NCBI RefSeq assembly: GCF_001426665.1 | Contig: NZ_LMEY01000023.1 | Location: 533,036-597,035 of the forward strand | Source: Rhizobium sp. Root1334 | GTDB taxonomy: Bacteria > Pseudomonadota > Alphaproteobacteria > Rhizobiales > Rhizobiaceae | Length of the DNA: 64,000 nt | Direction of reading: 5' to 3' | In this document: positions 1 to 7,933 of the stretch, one piece after another | How positions within the stretch are numbered: the first letter of the stretch is position 1 | Layout of the letters: the number at the start of each line of letters is the position of its first letter | Translations under genes and position numbers: made by a program | The notes under the pieces: generated by a model | The model's database searches: none | Seen by the model: the letters and a program-made list of their open reading frames with translations, nothing else | What the model was told of the DNA's origin: nothing

Positions 1-75
1 GCGCTCGCCGATCTCGTCACGCGCGATTCAATGATCGGCACTGGCTTGGCCAAACCGGCTGGAGAGGCGCTATGA
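1..75 (+). CDS. Nitrile hydratase alpha subunit, C-terminal end (partial)
   Basis: Only the last 24 codons lie in the window. They translate to a tail containing LVTRDSMIGTG, which matches the conserved C-terminus of nitrile hydratase alpha subunits; the catalytic Cys cluster lies upstream, outside the window. The stop TGA overlaps the ATG of the beta subunit (ATGA at 72-75), so the two chains are translationally coupled. The enzyme hydrates nitriles to amides in the cytoplasm as an alpha/beta heterotetramer. Whether the metal is Co or Fe cannot be judged from this fragment. Confidence 0.8.
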   Translation, partial: ALADLVTRDSMIGTGLAKPAGEAL

Positions 76-731
76 ACGGCGCACAGGACCTTGGCGGGCA
101 GCATGGTATGGGGCCGGTGGCGTCGGAGAAGGACGAGCCGTATTTCCATGCCGAATGGGAAAAGCGGGCACTCGGCCTGACACTGTCTTGCGGTGCCTTT
201 GGCGCCTGGAATATCGATGAGAGCCGGCATGCCCGGGAAAGTCTGCCACCAGCCACCTATCTTTCGGCCAGCTATTACGAAATCTGGACCCGTGGCCTGG
301 AAACCCTGTTGAAACGGCACGGGTTCGTTTCCGCCGCCGAACTGGCTGCCGGGCAGATGCTGGAAAAGGGCAGGGAACCGAAGCGAATTCTGACGGCAGA
401 CATGGTGCCTGGCGTGCTTGCCAAAGGCGGACCGTGTGATCGCCCGGTGCCGGACGGCCCGCGATTTGCCGCCGGAGACCGGGTGCGGACGAAAAACTTC
501 AATCCCGAGACCCATACAAGGCTGCCGCGCTATGCCCGCGCCAAACATGGCATTGTCGAGGTGGTGCAGGGCTCGTTCGTTTTTCCGGACGACAACGCCC
601 ATGGCAAGGGCGAGAACCCGCAATGGGTCTATACCGTGGTTTTCGACGGGGAGGAAATCTGGGGCGAGGGTGCAGACCCGGAGCTGACAGTATCGATCGA
701 TGCCTGGGAGAGCTATCTTGAACGCGTTTGA
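72..731 (+). CDS. nthB: Nitrile hydratase beta subunit
   Basis: This 219-residue protein has the N-terminus typical of the family (MNGAQDLGGQHGMGPV) and a C-terminal SH3-like beta-barrel that starts near residue 135 (FAAGDRVRTKN) and carries the conserved HTRLPRYARAKHG stretch, whose arginines contact the active-site cysteines of the alpha chain in known structures. Length fits the family. It overlaps the alpha subunit by 4 bases and the activator gene at its 3' end, so the three genes form one tightly coupled operon. Substrate range cannot be inferred. Confidence 0.93.
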   Translation: MNGAQDLGGQHGMGPVASEKDEPYFHAEWEKRALGLTLSCGAFGAWNIDESRHARESLPPATYLSASYYEIWTRGLETLLKRHGFVSAAELAAGQMLEKGREPKRILTADMVPGVLAKGGPCDRPVPDGPRFAAGDRVRTKNFNPETHTRLPRYARAKHGIVEVVQGSFVFPDDNAHGKGENPQWVYTVVFDGEEIWGEGADPELTVSIDAWESYLERV

Positions 732-1083
732 ACTGACCCTCAGCGGATCCCCGGAGCTCCCGAAATCGAACGAAGGCGATCCGGTTTTTTCGGAGCCCTG
801 GCAGGCGGAAGCTTTTGCCATGACGGTGCGTCTGCATGAGAAGGGCGTATTTTCCTGGAGCGAATGGGCCGAGGCCTTGTCGCATGAGCTCTACAAGCCG
901 GGCCGGCGGGCGGATGCGAGCGATTATTTCGATTGCTGGGTCGCGGCTCTGTCACGCCTCGTCACCGAACTGTCGATCACCTCAAGGGAACAGCTCGATG
1001 ACCTGACGGAAAGCTGGCATAGGGCCGCGGAGGCAACGCCGCACGGCAAACCTATTCTTCTGGAAAACGATCCGAAGCGCTGA
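718..1083 (+). CDS. Nitrile hydratase accessory protein (P14K/activator type)
   Basis: About 121 residues. It resembles the N-terminal domain of the nitrile hydratase beta subunit (FSEPWQAEAFAMTVRLHEKG, then a WSEWAEALSHEL segment), as do the small activators that deliver metal to the alpha subunit of Co-type nitrile hydratases by subunit swapping. I chose the TTG at 718, which overlaps the end of nthB and gives MNAFELTL; an in-frame ATG at 700 would add six residues. The position directly after nthB and before a terminator supports the role. Confidence 0.85.
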   Translation: MNAFELTLSGSPELPKSNEGDPVFSEPWQAEAFAMTVRLHEKGVFSWSEWAEALSHELYKPGRRADASDYFDCWVAALSRLVTELSITSREQLDDLTESWHRAAEATPHGKPILLENDPKR

Positions 1084-1105
1084 GTAGGGACTTCAACGGC
1101 TTGAT

Positions 1106-1138
1106 CAGGGCAGGTTGTTTTCACATCCTGCCCTGTTT
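1106..1138 (+). terminator. Terminator of the nitrile hydratase operon
   Basis: A perfect 9-bp stem (CAGGGCAGG at 1106-1114, CCTGCCCTG at 1127-1135) with a 12-base loop is followed by TTT. It lies 23 bases after the activator stop and before the convergent anti-sigma gene. Confidence 0.7.
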
Positions 1139-1149
1139 CGAGAGCGCCG

Positions 1150-1950
1150 TCAGGTCTCGAACTGCCGGTAACATTCCTCGGCGATTTGTTGCAGCTTGCT
1201 GCGGTTGACTTCGCCGGTGACGGCGTATCCGATACTGCCGTCGATCCAGTAGAAGGTTTCCAGAGAGCCTGCGGATTCGAAACGGAAGCTGGTTTCGGCA
1301 TTTTCCGGGTTTTTGCCGAGTAGAACCGTCAGCCGCTGGCCGGCAGTGTCCTGATACATCAGCATCGCGCCTGCCTTGCCGTTGACCGGCAATAGCCTGC
1401 CGCCGACAAGGGAAAATCCGAGTCCCTTGAGGTCCGGGGCAACCAGCTTGTAATCCAGGCGCTTGCCGAGCCAGGTAACCAGATGATCCTCCTGATCGGC
1501 TCCGACTTCGACGGGGTGGCGTTTTTCGCTGGCATAGACAAGGAACGCCGTCTTGGATTGATCAGGCAGGCTGTCGATCGCAGCAGCAGTTTCGACCGTC
1601 ACTGCCGTCCCCAGCAATTTCTCGCCATAGACACCCGCCGCGGCGCCCGACAGGAAGAGCGTCAACGAAGCGGCAACGAGGGCGGCCCTGCGCCACAAAG
1701 ACGGCGATGATGTTGCAACAACCGCTGTTGGGGTGTTCAGCAGCGTGCGATCGCTTTCCGTCACTTGGGCATAGCCTGAGAATGCGGCCTTTAATTCGGC
1801 CGCCTGTGTCTGCCATTGGCGGACCTCGGCTTCGTCTTCCGGATGACGGTTCAGCCAGAGTTCAATCTCGCGCCGGCGCCCTTCGTCGAGAAGGCCGTCG
1901 ACATAGGCGTGCAGATCAGCTTCGGTGACCGGTTTGTGATCGTCTGTCAT
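1150..1950 (-). CDS. Membrane-anchored anti-sigma factor
   Basis: A 266-residue protein with an acidic/helical cytoplasmic N-terminus (residues 1-70; EADLHAYVDGLLDEGRRREI is typical of anti-sigma domains), one membrane segment near residues 88-108 and a periplasmic C-terminal half. No zinc-binding HxxxCxxC is seen. Its start overlaps the stop of the sigma gene (1947-1950, ATGA type), so it is co-translated with its presumed partner. It should hold the ECF sigma factor inactive at the inner membrane until a periplasmic signal is sensed. The signal is not apparent. Confidence 0.85.
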   Translation of the reverse strand: MTDDHKPVTEADLHAYVDGLLDEGRRREIELWLNRHPEDEAEVRQWQTQAAELKAAFSGYAQVTESDRTLLNTPTAVVATSSPSLWRRAALVAASLTLFLSGAAAGVYGEKLLGTAVTVETAAAIDSLPDQSKTAFLVYASEKRHPVEVGADQEDHLVTWLGKRLDYKLVAPDLKGLGFSLVGGRLLPVNGKAGAMLMYQDTAGQRLTVLLGKNPENAETSFRFESAGSLETFYWIDGSIGYAVTGEVNRSKLQQIAEECYRQFET

Positions 1951-2501
1951 TTCGGTCTCCGGAGTGTCACGATGTTGTTCTCGGCCAGATGCGCGGCCAT
2001 CTGACGGCGTGCACGCGACAGGCGGGACATGACGGTGCCGATCGGGATCGCCAGCATGTCGGCGACGTCCTGATAGCCGTAGCCCTCGACGACCACGAGC
2101 ATCAACACTGAACGATGGTCAGGGCTCAGCGCATTCAGTGCCTTCTGCAAGCGGGTCTTTTCCAGGGGATCGCCCGAAACGTCGTCGGCCGTCAGTCCCA
2201 GCGTTTCGTCAAACTCGACCGACGGATGCTGGCTGACGTGGCGGTGCCGGTCGCGGTAGAGATTGGTCATGATGGTAAATGCCCATGCACGAAGGTTGAC
2301 GCCGCGCCATTGGCCGCGGCGGACCAGCACCTTTTCAACGCAATCCTGCAGGAGGTCCTCGCCGTCGCTGTCGGATTTGGCCAGACTGCGGGAATAGCGC
2401 CGCAGCGACGGCACCAGCGACAGGATCTGGTTTTCGAAAGTCTCTGTGGAAGGGGGATTTACCCCCTTCGCACGGGCGTCCTGATCAGGGGCGTGCGGCA
2501 T
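1947..2501 (-). CDS. ECF-type RNA polymerase sigma factor
   Basis: 184 residues, standard for ECF sigma factors. Region 2 (about residues 25-95) contains DLLQDCVEKVL and the AFTIMTNLYRDRHR segment for -10 recognition. Region 4 (about 115-175) contains LSPDHRSVLMLVVVEGYGYQ and the HTH IPIGTVMSRLSRAR. It lies between a small secreted-protein gene, which it overlaps by 17 bases, and its anti-sigma factor. The usual expectation is that it transcribes this operon itself; a candidate promoter is listed at 2914-2944. Confidence 0.92.
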   Translation of the reverse strand: MPHAPDQDARAKGVNPPSTETFENQILSLVPSLRRYSRSLAKSDSDGEDLLQDCVEKVLVRRGQWRGVNLRAWAFTIMTNLYRDRHRHVSQHPSVEFDETLGLTADDVSGDPLEKTRLQKALNALSPDHRSVLMLVVVEGYGYQDVADMLAIPIGTVMSRLSRARRQMAAHLAENNIVTLRRPK

Positions 2502-2859
2502 CCCAGACCTTTCCTACGCCGTCACCGGTGGCGTCGCCCTTTTTCGCGTCCTTGACCCAGAAGTAGAGCGGCATGCCCTTGAGAGCCCATTGTTTCTTGC
2601 CATCCTTGCGCTCGACCAGCGTATAGTCGCCATCGGCTGCAGCGGAACCTTCCGCCAGGTACGGCGGCCAGTTGGTGGCGCATTTATCATAGCAGTAGGA
2701 TTCGCCCTTTTCATCCTTCTTGTAGGTGTAGAGCGTCATGCCGTTTTCAGCTGCAACGACCTTGCCCTTGTCGGTCTCGACGGTCTGGACCGGTGGGGCG
2801 GCAAAGGCTGAGGCGGCGGACATCAGGCAAAACGCGGTTGCAAGCGGCAAAAATCTCAT
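2485..2859 (-). CDS. Small secreted protein with the COG4315-type repeat
   Basis: 124 residues with a cleavable signal peptide (residues 1-20, ending ASAFA). The mature part has two copies of the short Y-x-(F/Y/W)-x-x-D-like motif (LYTYKKDEKG and LYFWVKDAKKGD) and a Cys pair (SYCYDKCATNWPP), the pattern of the family described as secreted repeat or Yx(FWY)xxD lipoproteins. Function in the family is not established. It is the first gene of the sigma/anti-sigma operon, so it is probably a target or sensor of that envelope response. No lipobox is evident. Confidence 0.8.
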   Translation of the reverse strand: MRFLPLATAFCLMSAASAFAAPPVQTVETDKGKVVAAENGMTLYTYKKDEKGESYCYDKCATNWPPYLAEGSAAADGDYTLVERKDGKKQWALKGMPLYFWVKDAKKGDATGDGVGKVWDAARP

Positions 2860-2884
2860 TGGATGTGTCCTCTCTGGAGTTCCC

Positions 2885-2913
2885 GTTCGAACCGCCGTTC
2901 AGCCGGTTCGAAC
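2885..2913. promoter_or_regulatory. Perfect 10-bp inverted repeat upstream of the ECF operon
   Basis: GTTCGAACCG (2885-2894) and CGGTTCGAAC (2904-2913) are exact reverse complements separated by 9 bases. The element lies 26-54 bases upstream of the start codon at 2859, at or just after the predicted transcription start. It could be an operator or a hairpin at the 5' end of the mRNA. Confidence 0.6.
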
Positions 2914-2944
2914 ATAAGACACATGAGGGCCACTTCTTATTCCC
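2914..2944 (-). promoter_or_regulatory. Candidate ECF-type promoter
   Basis: Read on the minus strand, GGGAATAA (2944-2937) is followed after 15 bases by TGTCTTAT (2921-2914). A GGAA-type -35 with this short spacing is the usual ECF layout. No other housekeeping-like promoter stands out. The exact sigma group and consensus were not checked. Confidence 0.4.
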
Positions 2945-2960
2945 GCTTCAGGCGCAAAAA

Positions 2961-4070
2961 TTATCGCGGCCGTATTGCTTTTGAAGCGACGAAGCGGGCA
3001 AGCGAGGGGCCAATTGCCATGATCATCAGCAACCGGGCTGTCTGCAGTGCCATGACGAAAGGCACGTCGACATTGCTGGAGGCGGCGATGATGGCGATCG
3101 AGTCCATGCCGCCGGGACTGCTGGCAAGATAGGCCGTCAGCGGATCAATGCCTGCAGCGTGCACGAGAATATAGGCCAACAGGCCGGAAAACCCGATCAG
3201 GACGAGGATTGAGATGACCGTCGGTACCAGCGCGCGGCGGGCATGGGCAAGGATCGGACGGGTAAAGCCGAGCCCGATGTTCCAGCCGAGCATGGCATAG
3301 CTCAATGCCAGCAGCCATTCGGGGATTTCGATCACCAGCAAACCGCTGACGCTAAGCGCCGAGCCGAGCAGAAACGGCACCAGAAACACACCGGCGGGGA
3401 TGCGCAGCCATTTACCGAGACAGCCACCCACAAGCGCAAGCGCCAGGGTCTCAAGAAACGGTACGAGGTGGATCGGCCCGAACCAGACGATTTCGGGTCC
3501 CGGGCCATCTATCCCAGCCCAGTAGCGCGCCACGATCGAGGCTGCAGCGGCCACGAAAACGACGCGCAGATATTGCATGAAGGCGACCAGCCGGACATCG
3601 GCGCCATAGGCGTCGGCCATGACCAGCATCGAGGTGGCAGCGCCCGCCGACGAACCCCAGATTGCCGTGGTGCCGGGCAGGATGTTGAGCTTGCTGATGA
3701 CGAAGCCGCTGAGCGTACTCATGGCAATGACCGAGAGAACAACGGCGAGGAAGAGCGGCCAGTTTGAAAAGAAGGTCGCCAGAATGCCGGGACGGATGGT
3801 TTCGGCGATCATCGTGCCGATCAGCGCCTGCGCGCAGAGAAAGGCCGGGCGCGGCAGCCTTATGGTGCCGCCATTCATGCCGACGATGGCACCCGCTACC
3901 ATCGGTCCCATCAACAGGGCTGCCGGAATGCCGGTCAGTTCGAGCGCGGCTGCGAGGATTGCGGAGAGAAGAAGCAGAAAGCCCCATTGCATCGGGGTCG
4001 TCCATCGGCCGATGCCCGCGGCCACGGAAGCGGACGGGTCTTCGGAAGGTTCAGGCGTCACGTTGGGCAC
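2961..4070 (-). CDS. AbrB-family integral membrane protein (PF05145 type)
   Basis: About 369 residues, nearly all hydrophobic, with two tandem halves of several membrane helices. The phrases GIPAALLMGPMVAGAIVGM and AYLASSPGGMDSIAIIAASS are characteristic of the AbrB duplicated domain, often labelled putative ammonia monooxygenase although this is historical. Function is unproven; a transport role is likely. I start at GTG 4070 (VPNVTPEP) because it gives the family length; the frame remains open to 4295 but that extra part is not hydrophobic and runs into the divergent promoter region. Confidence 0.8.
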   Translation of the reverse strand: MPNVTPEPSEDPSASVAAGIGRWTTPMQWGFLLLLSAILAAALELTGIPAALLMGPMVAGAIVGMNGGTIRLPRPAFLCAQALIGTMIAETIRPGILATFFSNWPLFLAVVLSVIAMSTLSGFVISKLNILPGTTAIWGSSAGAATSMLVMADAYGADVRLVAFMQYLRVVFVAAAASIVARYWAGIDGPGPEIVWFGPIHLVPFLETLALALVGGCLGKWLRIPAGVFLVPFLLGSALSVSGLLVIEIPEWLLALSYAMLGWNIGLGFTRPILAHARRALVPTVISILVLIGFSGLLAYILVHAAGIDPLTAYLASSPGGMDSIAIIAASSNVDVPFVMALQTARLLMIMAIGPSLARFVASKAIRPR

Positions 4071-4282
4071 TTTCGAATTGCAGAGGAGGCAGCGCGCCGG
4101 GGAGAGGCGGGCGGAGCAACTATTATCACGGGTTATCGCGCCGCGATATGCGTAGGGTGTGGCATTTTCTTGCGGTATCCTGCACTTCAAAGGGAAATTT
4201 TGATCCGGGTGGCGGCAAGCTGAACCGCCGATCAACGCGGCGGGGCGCGACAGGCGGCCCCGAATCGGGCAATAGAACAAAC

Positions 4283-5413
4283 ATGGAATTCGCACCGCAA
4301 CAGGATGAGGCCCTCAAGGCCGTTTCACGCTGGTTGAAGGAAGGGCGCTCGCCGCTGTTCCGGCTTTTTGGCTATGCCGGAACCGGAAAGACGACGCTTG
4401 CCCGGCATTTCGCCGAGCATGTCGATGGTGATGTTCTCTTCGCGGCCTTTACCGGCAAGGCGGCGCAGGTGCTGCGCTCCAAGGGCGCAAAGAACGCCAA
4501 GACCATCCATTCGCTGATCTACCGTCCGCGCGGCGAGGAGGAAGTGTCGGACGAAGAGACCGGCAAGACCTCGATCGCGCCGATGTTCTCGATCAACCGG
4601 CAGTCTCCTGTCGCCAAGGCGGCGCTGATCATCATCGATGAATGCTCAATGGTCGATGAGGCGCTCGGCCGCGACCTGATGAGTTTTGGCACGCCTATCC
4701 TGGTGCTTGGCGATCCCGGCCAGCTGCCACCGGTCTCGGGTGGCGGTTATTTCACCAATGAGGAACCGGATTATCTGCTGACCGACATTCACCGGCAGGC
4801 GCGTGACAACCCGATTATCCAGCTTGCCATGCATGTGCGCGAAGGCAAGGAGATCATGCACGGCGACTACGGCTCGACGGCGAGGATCATCTCCAAGAAC
4901 GAGGTGACGCAGGAGCTGGTGCTTGGCGCCGATCAGGTCTTGGTGGGGACCAACAAGACCCGCCGCCGCTACAATACACGGCTGCGTGAATTGAAGGGCT
5001 TTACCACCGAATATCCGCAATCGGGTGACAAACTCGTCTGCCTGCGCAACGACCCCGCCAAGGGCCTGCTCAACGGCTCGCTGTGGCAGGTGATGACCTC
5101 GTCCAAGGAAACAGTGAAGCCCGGCATCAACCTGATGATCCGCCCGGAAGACGACGACATGGATCGGGGGGCGGCCAAGATCAAGCTCTTGAAAACCGCC
5201 TTTGAGGATATCGAAGGGGAGATTCCGTGGTCGACGCGCAAGCGTTACGACGAGTTCGATTATGGCTATGCGCTGACGGTGCACAAGGCACAGGGCTCAC
5301 AGTGGAACAATGTGGTCCTGTTCGATGAAAGCTGGGCTTTTCGCGACACCCGCGAGCGCTGGCTCTACACCGCGATCACGCGCGCGGCCGAGACACTGAC
5401 AATTGTCCGCTGA
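4283..5413 (+). CDS. RecD-like ATP-dependent DNA helicase
   Basis: 376 residues from ATG 4283. Superfamily 1 helicase motifs are in order: Walker A GYAGTGKTTLA (near residue 33), Walker B IIIDECSMVDE, LGDPGQLPPVSGG (motif III), and the C-terminal UvrD_C_2-like LTVHKAQGSQW followed by YTAITRA. The size fits the compact stand-alone AAA_30 helicases of rhizobia that may end in viral-type replicative helicase cores, not the full RecD of RecBCD. It probably acts in DNA repair or processing. It is transcribed alone, divergently from the AbrB-family gene. Confidence 0.88.
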   Translation: MEFAPQQDEALKAVSRWLKEGRSPLFRLFGYAGTGKTTLARHFAEHVDGDVLFAAFTGKAAQVLRSKGAKNAKTIHSLIYRPRGEEEVSDEETGKTSIAPMFSINRQSPVAKAALIIIDECSMVDEALGRDLMSFGTPILVLGDPGQLPPVSGGGYFTNEEPDYLLTDIHRQARDNPIIQLAMHVREGKEIMHGDYGSTARIISKNEVTQELVLGADQVLVGTNKTRRRYNTRLRELKGFTTEYPQSGDKLVCLRNDPAKGLLNGSLWQVMTSSKETVKPGINLMIRPEDDDMDRGAAKIKLLKTAFEDIEGEIPWSTRKRYDEFDYGYALTVHKAQGSQWNNVVLFDESWAFRDTRERWLYTAITRAAETLTIVR

Positions 5414-5416
5414 CAC

Positions 5417-6097
5417 CTATTCGGCGGAAACAAATCCCATCAGCACAGCCTTGGCGACGGCCTGAAAGCGGTTATGACCGTTGAATTTGCGGATGATATC
5501 CGATTCAAGCGTCAGGACGGCAGTCAGGTCCATATCCATCATCGTGGCGATCCGGTTTGCCGGATAACCTTCAGCCATGAACACAAGGCACTTTGTCTCG
5601 ATTGGTGAAAGATGGATGGGGGGCAGGGCGGTGCGCTCTGGATTGTCGCCGTCGGCGGCTGATTCCAGAAGTTCGCTGATCCGCTGCATCTGGCGTCGAA
5701 GGATAGACTGCTGAGCAGCGAGTTCCCGTTTTCGCGCGTGCAATGCGTCCTCAAAAATCCGAGCCGCATCCTGCTGACTGGCTGCGGCATTGAGGGCTGC
5801 CATCAAATCCTGGATGGTTACGATCGGCATGTCTATTTCGCGGCAGGCATTGATGACGGTCATGCGCCGGATGTCGTCCAGCCCGTAGACACGCATCGGC
5901 CCCATTCTATCCGCCGATAGCAGGCCCTTTTCCTCATAGAAATGCAGAGTCCGGTGGGTGACGCCGAAGGCATCCGCCATGTCAGCGATACCGACATGGC
6001 TATCCGCTATGGTTCCCGGCAACGGAAGGTGGGGAAGGAAACCGGACGGCTGCCGGCTACCGGATGGAGAAGGATGTGTCTTTCCCTGTTCTCGCAT
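5417..6097 (-). CDS. MerR-type regulator with a C-terminal LuxR-like HTH
   Basis: 226 residues. Residues about 35-100 form a MerR winged HTH (VGIADMADAFGVTHRTLHFY, then EEKGLLSADRMGPMRVYG). Residues about 108-145 are a likely coiled coil (dimerisation). Residues about 160-223 look like a second HTH of LuxR/GerE type (LSPIETKCLVFMAEGYPANR and IIRKFNGHNRFQAVAKAV). No metal-binding cysteines of metalloregulators are present in the coiled-coil end. A 20-bp imperfect palindrome sits just upstream (6111-6130), suggesting autoregulation. Effector unknown. Confidence 0.85.
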   Translation of the reverse strand: MREQGKTHPSPSGSRQPSGFLPHLPLPGTIADSHVGIADMADAFGVTHRTLHFYEEKGLLSADRMGPMRVYGLDDIRRMTVINACREIDMPIVTIQDLMAALNAAASQQDAARIFEDALHARKRELAAQQSILRRQMQRISELLESAADGDNPERTALPPIHLSPIETKCLVFMAEGYPANRIATMMDMDLTAVLTLESDIIRKFNGHNRFQAVAKAVLMGFVSAE

Positions 6098-6444
6098 GCT
6101 TTGACATAACCCCGCTGGTTAACCTGCGGGAGACATCTCCTGAAGACGGCACTTCGCCTGTGGCGCATCACGATACGCCGCGTGTCCCCTCGGCTGCTCC
6201 TCGATGTCATGCACGCCATCCCGGCGGGAAGGATACTCGCAACCATCGTGCTTGCCTGATGAGCGACCAGGCTTTCTCCCACTTGCACAGATAGAATACA
6301 CGTGCGGCGCGAAGATGAACAGCTAGTAACTTTAGGGATGGAATCTAATATTTCTCAACGGCCTCTGGCGTTTCGCATTGAGGAATACTGTTTTTCGGCG
6401 CAATTCATGACGGCTTTTGTTCAGGCGACTACAGGGCGCCCAAA
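6098..6444. other. Intergenic stretch without a supported gene
   Basis: About 350 bases lie between the start of the MerR-LuxR gene and the end of the winged-helix gene, both on the minus strand. Apart from the palindrome at 6111-6130 I see no coding frame with plausible composition, no RNA gene and no terminator with a clear U tract. Confidence 0.5.
6111..6130. promoter_or_regulatory. Palindrome upstream of the MerR-LuxR gene
   Basis: CCCGC-T-GGTTAACC-T-GCGGG is symmetric over 20 bases apart from one T/T pair. It ends 14 bases before the start codon at 6097. MerR-type regulators bind dyads of about this size in their own promoters, so it is a candidate operator. Confidence 0.5.
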
Positions 6445-7563
6445 TTACCGGATAAGAGTCAGGGGCAGGGCGCCGGCGTTGATCACGAACTTCAGCTTGC
6501 GCTGATGATTGATCGACAGTTTTTCCTGGCAGGACTTGGCTTCCTGGAAAGCCTCGCGGGTCTGCTGGTGGCGGTACGCGTCAGTCAGCGCCATGCATTC
6601 CATCAGCGGGCTGTCGATTTGCGCTGCACTGGCATAGCGGAAAATATTGCCGTCCGAGGCCAGAACCTTGGCCGCGAGCGCAAGGCTTTCATAAAGAATA
6701 TCGGCTTCGCTGCTCAACCGCGCGCCATCGATGACCTGGTCGTAGAGAATGTCCGAAGACGCGTCGTTCTTGATCAGGACACGAAGTCCTGCCGGTGATT
6801 TCTGCGGTAGAATGGATACGGTGAAAGCGAGTGGATCGGAAACCGGACGCTTCGGCCGCTGCCACAGCACGGCACCTGGCACTGCTGCGATCGTGCGATA
6901 ATGCGAGGCGGCATTGCGAAACGCATCGGCAAAGCGGCCGGCCGTTCCGCTACGCGGCCATTGTGAGCGAACCGTTATTTTCGGCAGATCATCGGCGAAC
7001 TTGCGTTCAAGCACCGCGCCGTGCAGGCTCGATTGCGCCGGGATGTTGACGCTCATGGCCGGTGATGACAACGGCACGAAAATCAGAAGTGGCAGTACCG
7101 ACAAGACGGCCAGTGGTGAGGACAAGGGAGCAGGCAACCAGGAAAAGCGTCTGTTCGCCGCCCGGCGTGGCGGCGTTGCGGCGCGCCCTGAATCTGACTG
7201 CTGGGTCTCTGACGTCCGCTGGCGCCTGTATTCGGGGACATAGGTCCCCTTCGGAATATCGATGCGCCAGGGATCCTGAGTGCCTTCACCGGTATAATAG
7301 GCTGACAGCAATTTTCGCAGCTTGCCGGCATGGACACGCACCAGAGGGTCGCTATCGGCATTGAAGGCCTGCGGCCGATCGAAGACGTCAATACCGATCG
7401 TGTAGCCCTTCAACTGATGGCCCGTACCTTCCATCTCCTTGTCGACGACATATTTGAGAAAGGCACGCAGACGCTCGGAGCGGGAAAAAAGAACGCTCGA
7501 AAGCACGCCGTCAAGGGCTTGGCGGATTGCTTGATCGTCCGGTCTCGCGTGCTGCGTCATCAT
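6445..7563 (-). CDS. Rhizobial winged-helix-like domain membrane protein
   Basis: 372 residues. The N-terminal 115 residues match the domain widespread in rhizobia with the pattern RSERLRAFLKYVV, then GYTIGIDVFDRP, DPLVRVHAGKLRKLLSAYY and IDIPKGTYVPEYR. It is often annotated as adenylate cyclase or TPR protein but resembles a winged-helix DNA-binding or sensor domain. A Pro/Arg-rich linker and one membrane segment (about 148-168) follow, then a C-terminal region of some 200 residues that I do not recognise. No cyclase catalytic motif is present. A one-component membrane-bound regulator is plausible. Confidence 0.7.
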   Translation of the reverse strand: MMTQHARPDDQAIRQALDGVLSSVLFSRSERLRAFLKYVVDKEMEGTGHQLKGYTIGIDVFDRPQAFNADSDPLVRVHAGKLRKLLSAYYTGEGTQDPWRIDIPKGTYVPEYRRQRTSETQQSDSGRAATPPRRAANRRFSWLPAPLSSPLAVLSVLPLLIFVPLSSPAMSVNIPAQSSLHGAVLERKFADDLPKITVRSQWPRSGTAGRFADAFRNAASHYRTIAAVPGAVLWQRPKRPVSDPLAFTVSILPQKSPAGLRVLIKNDASSDILYDQVIDGARLSSEADILYESLALAAKVLASDGNIFRYASAAQIDSPLMECMALTDAYRHQQTREAFQEAKSCQEKLSINHQRKLKFVINAGALPLTLIR

Positions 7564-7933
7564 CGTGTTCTCCCCGAAAATACCATCGAGAGCAGCGCTT
7601 TCCTATCAGGAGCGAGTGGCGATTGGATTATGTCGAGGCAAAAACGAGGGTTCATTGGTTCCGGCTTGGATGATTCGATGGGTTTTCAGTACTGCCGCTC
7701 ACCATTCGGGAGTATGGCCTGTACTGTGAGTCTCTATTAGATCGAAGTTTTATCAGTTTGTCAGGTACTGCACTCATTTAACGTGAGTTTTGTCTGAAAT
7801 AAAGGCGTTGAACAGTCTCCAGACGAATATTGTAACGGAGACGCTTTCTCTGGTGCAGATTTGTTGCGGGGGGGCGGATGAACCGCTAGAAAAGGGCGCC
7901 GTAACGACGACGGTATCCTTGGAAGGTGCTGAA
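7564..7933. other. Divergent promoter region between the winged-helix gene and pdxJ
   Basis: About 370 bases without a supported gene, more A+T-rich than its surroundings. The pdxJ frame is open from 7790, but the extra residues do not resemble PdxJ, so I read it as upstream region. Promoters for both genes should lie here; I could not pick them with confidence. Confidence 0.5.

Noticed and set aside
4071-4295. N-terminal extension of the AbrB-family protein from 4295
   Set aside because: Extra residues are not hydrophobic, do not match the family, and would span the divergent promoter of the helicase gene.
7670-7735. Two copies of a GTACTG-like element upstream of pdxJ
   Set aside because: The repeats are short and unevenly spaced and no regulator is suggested; probably chance.
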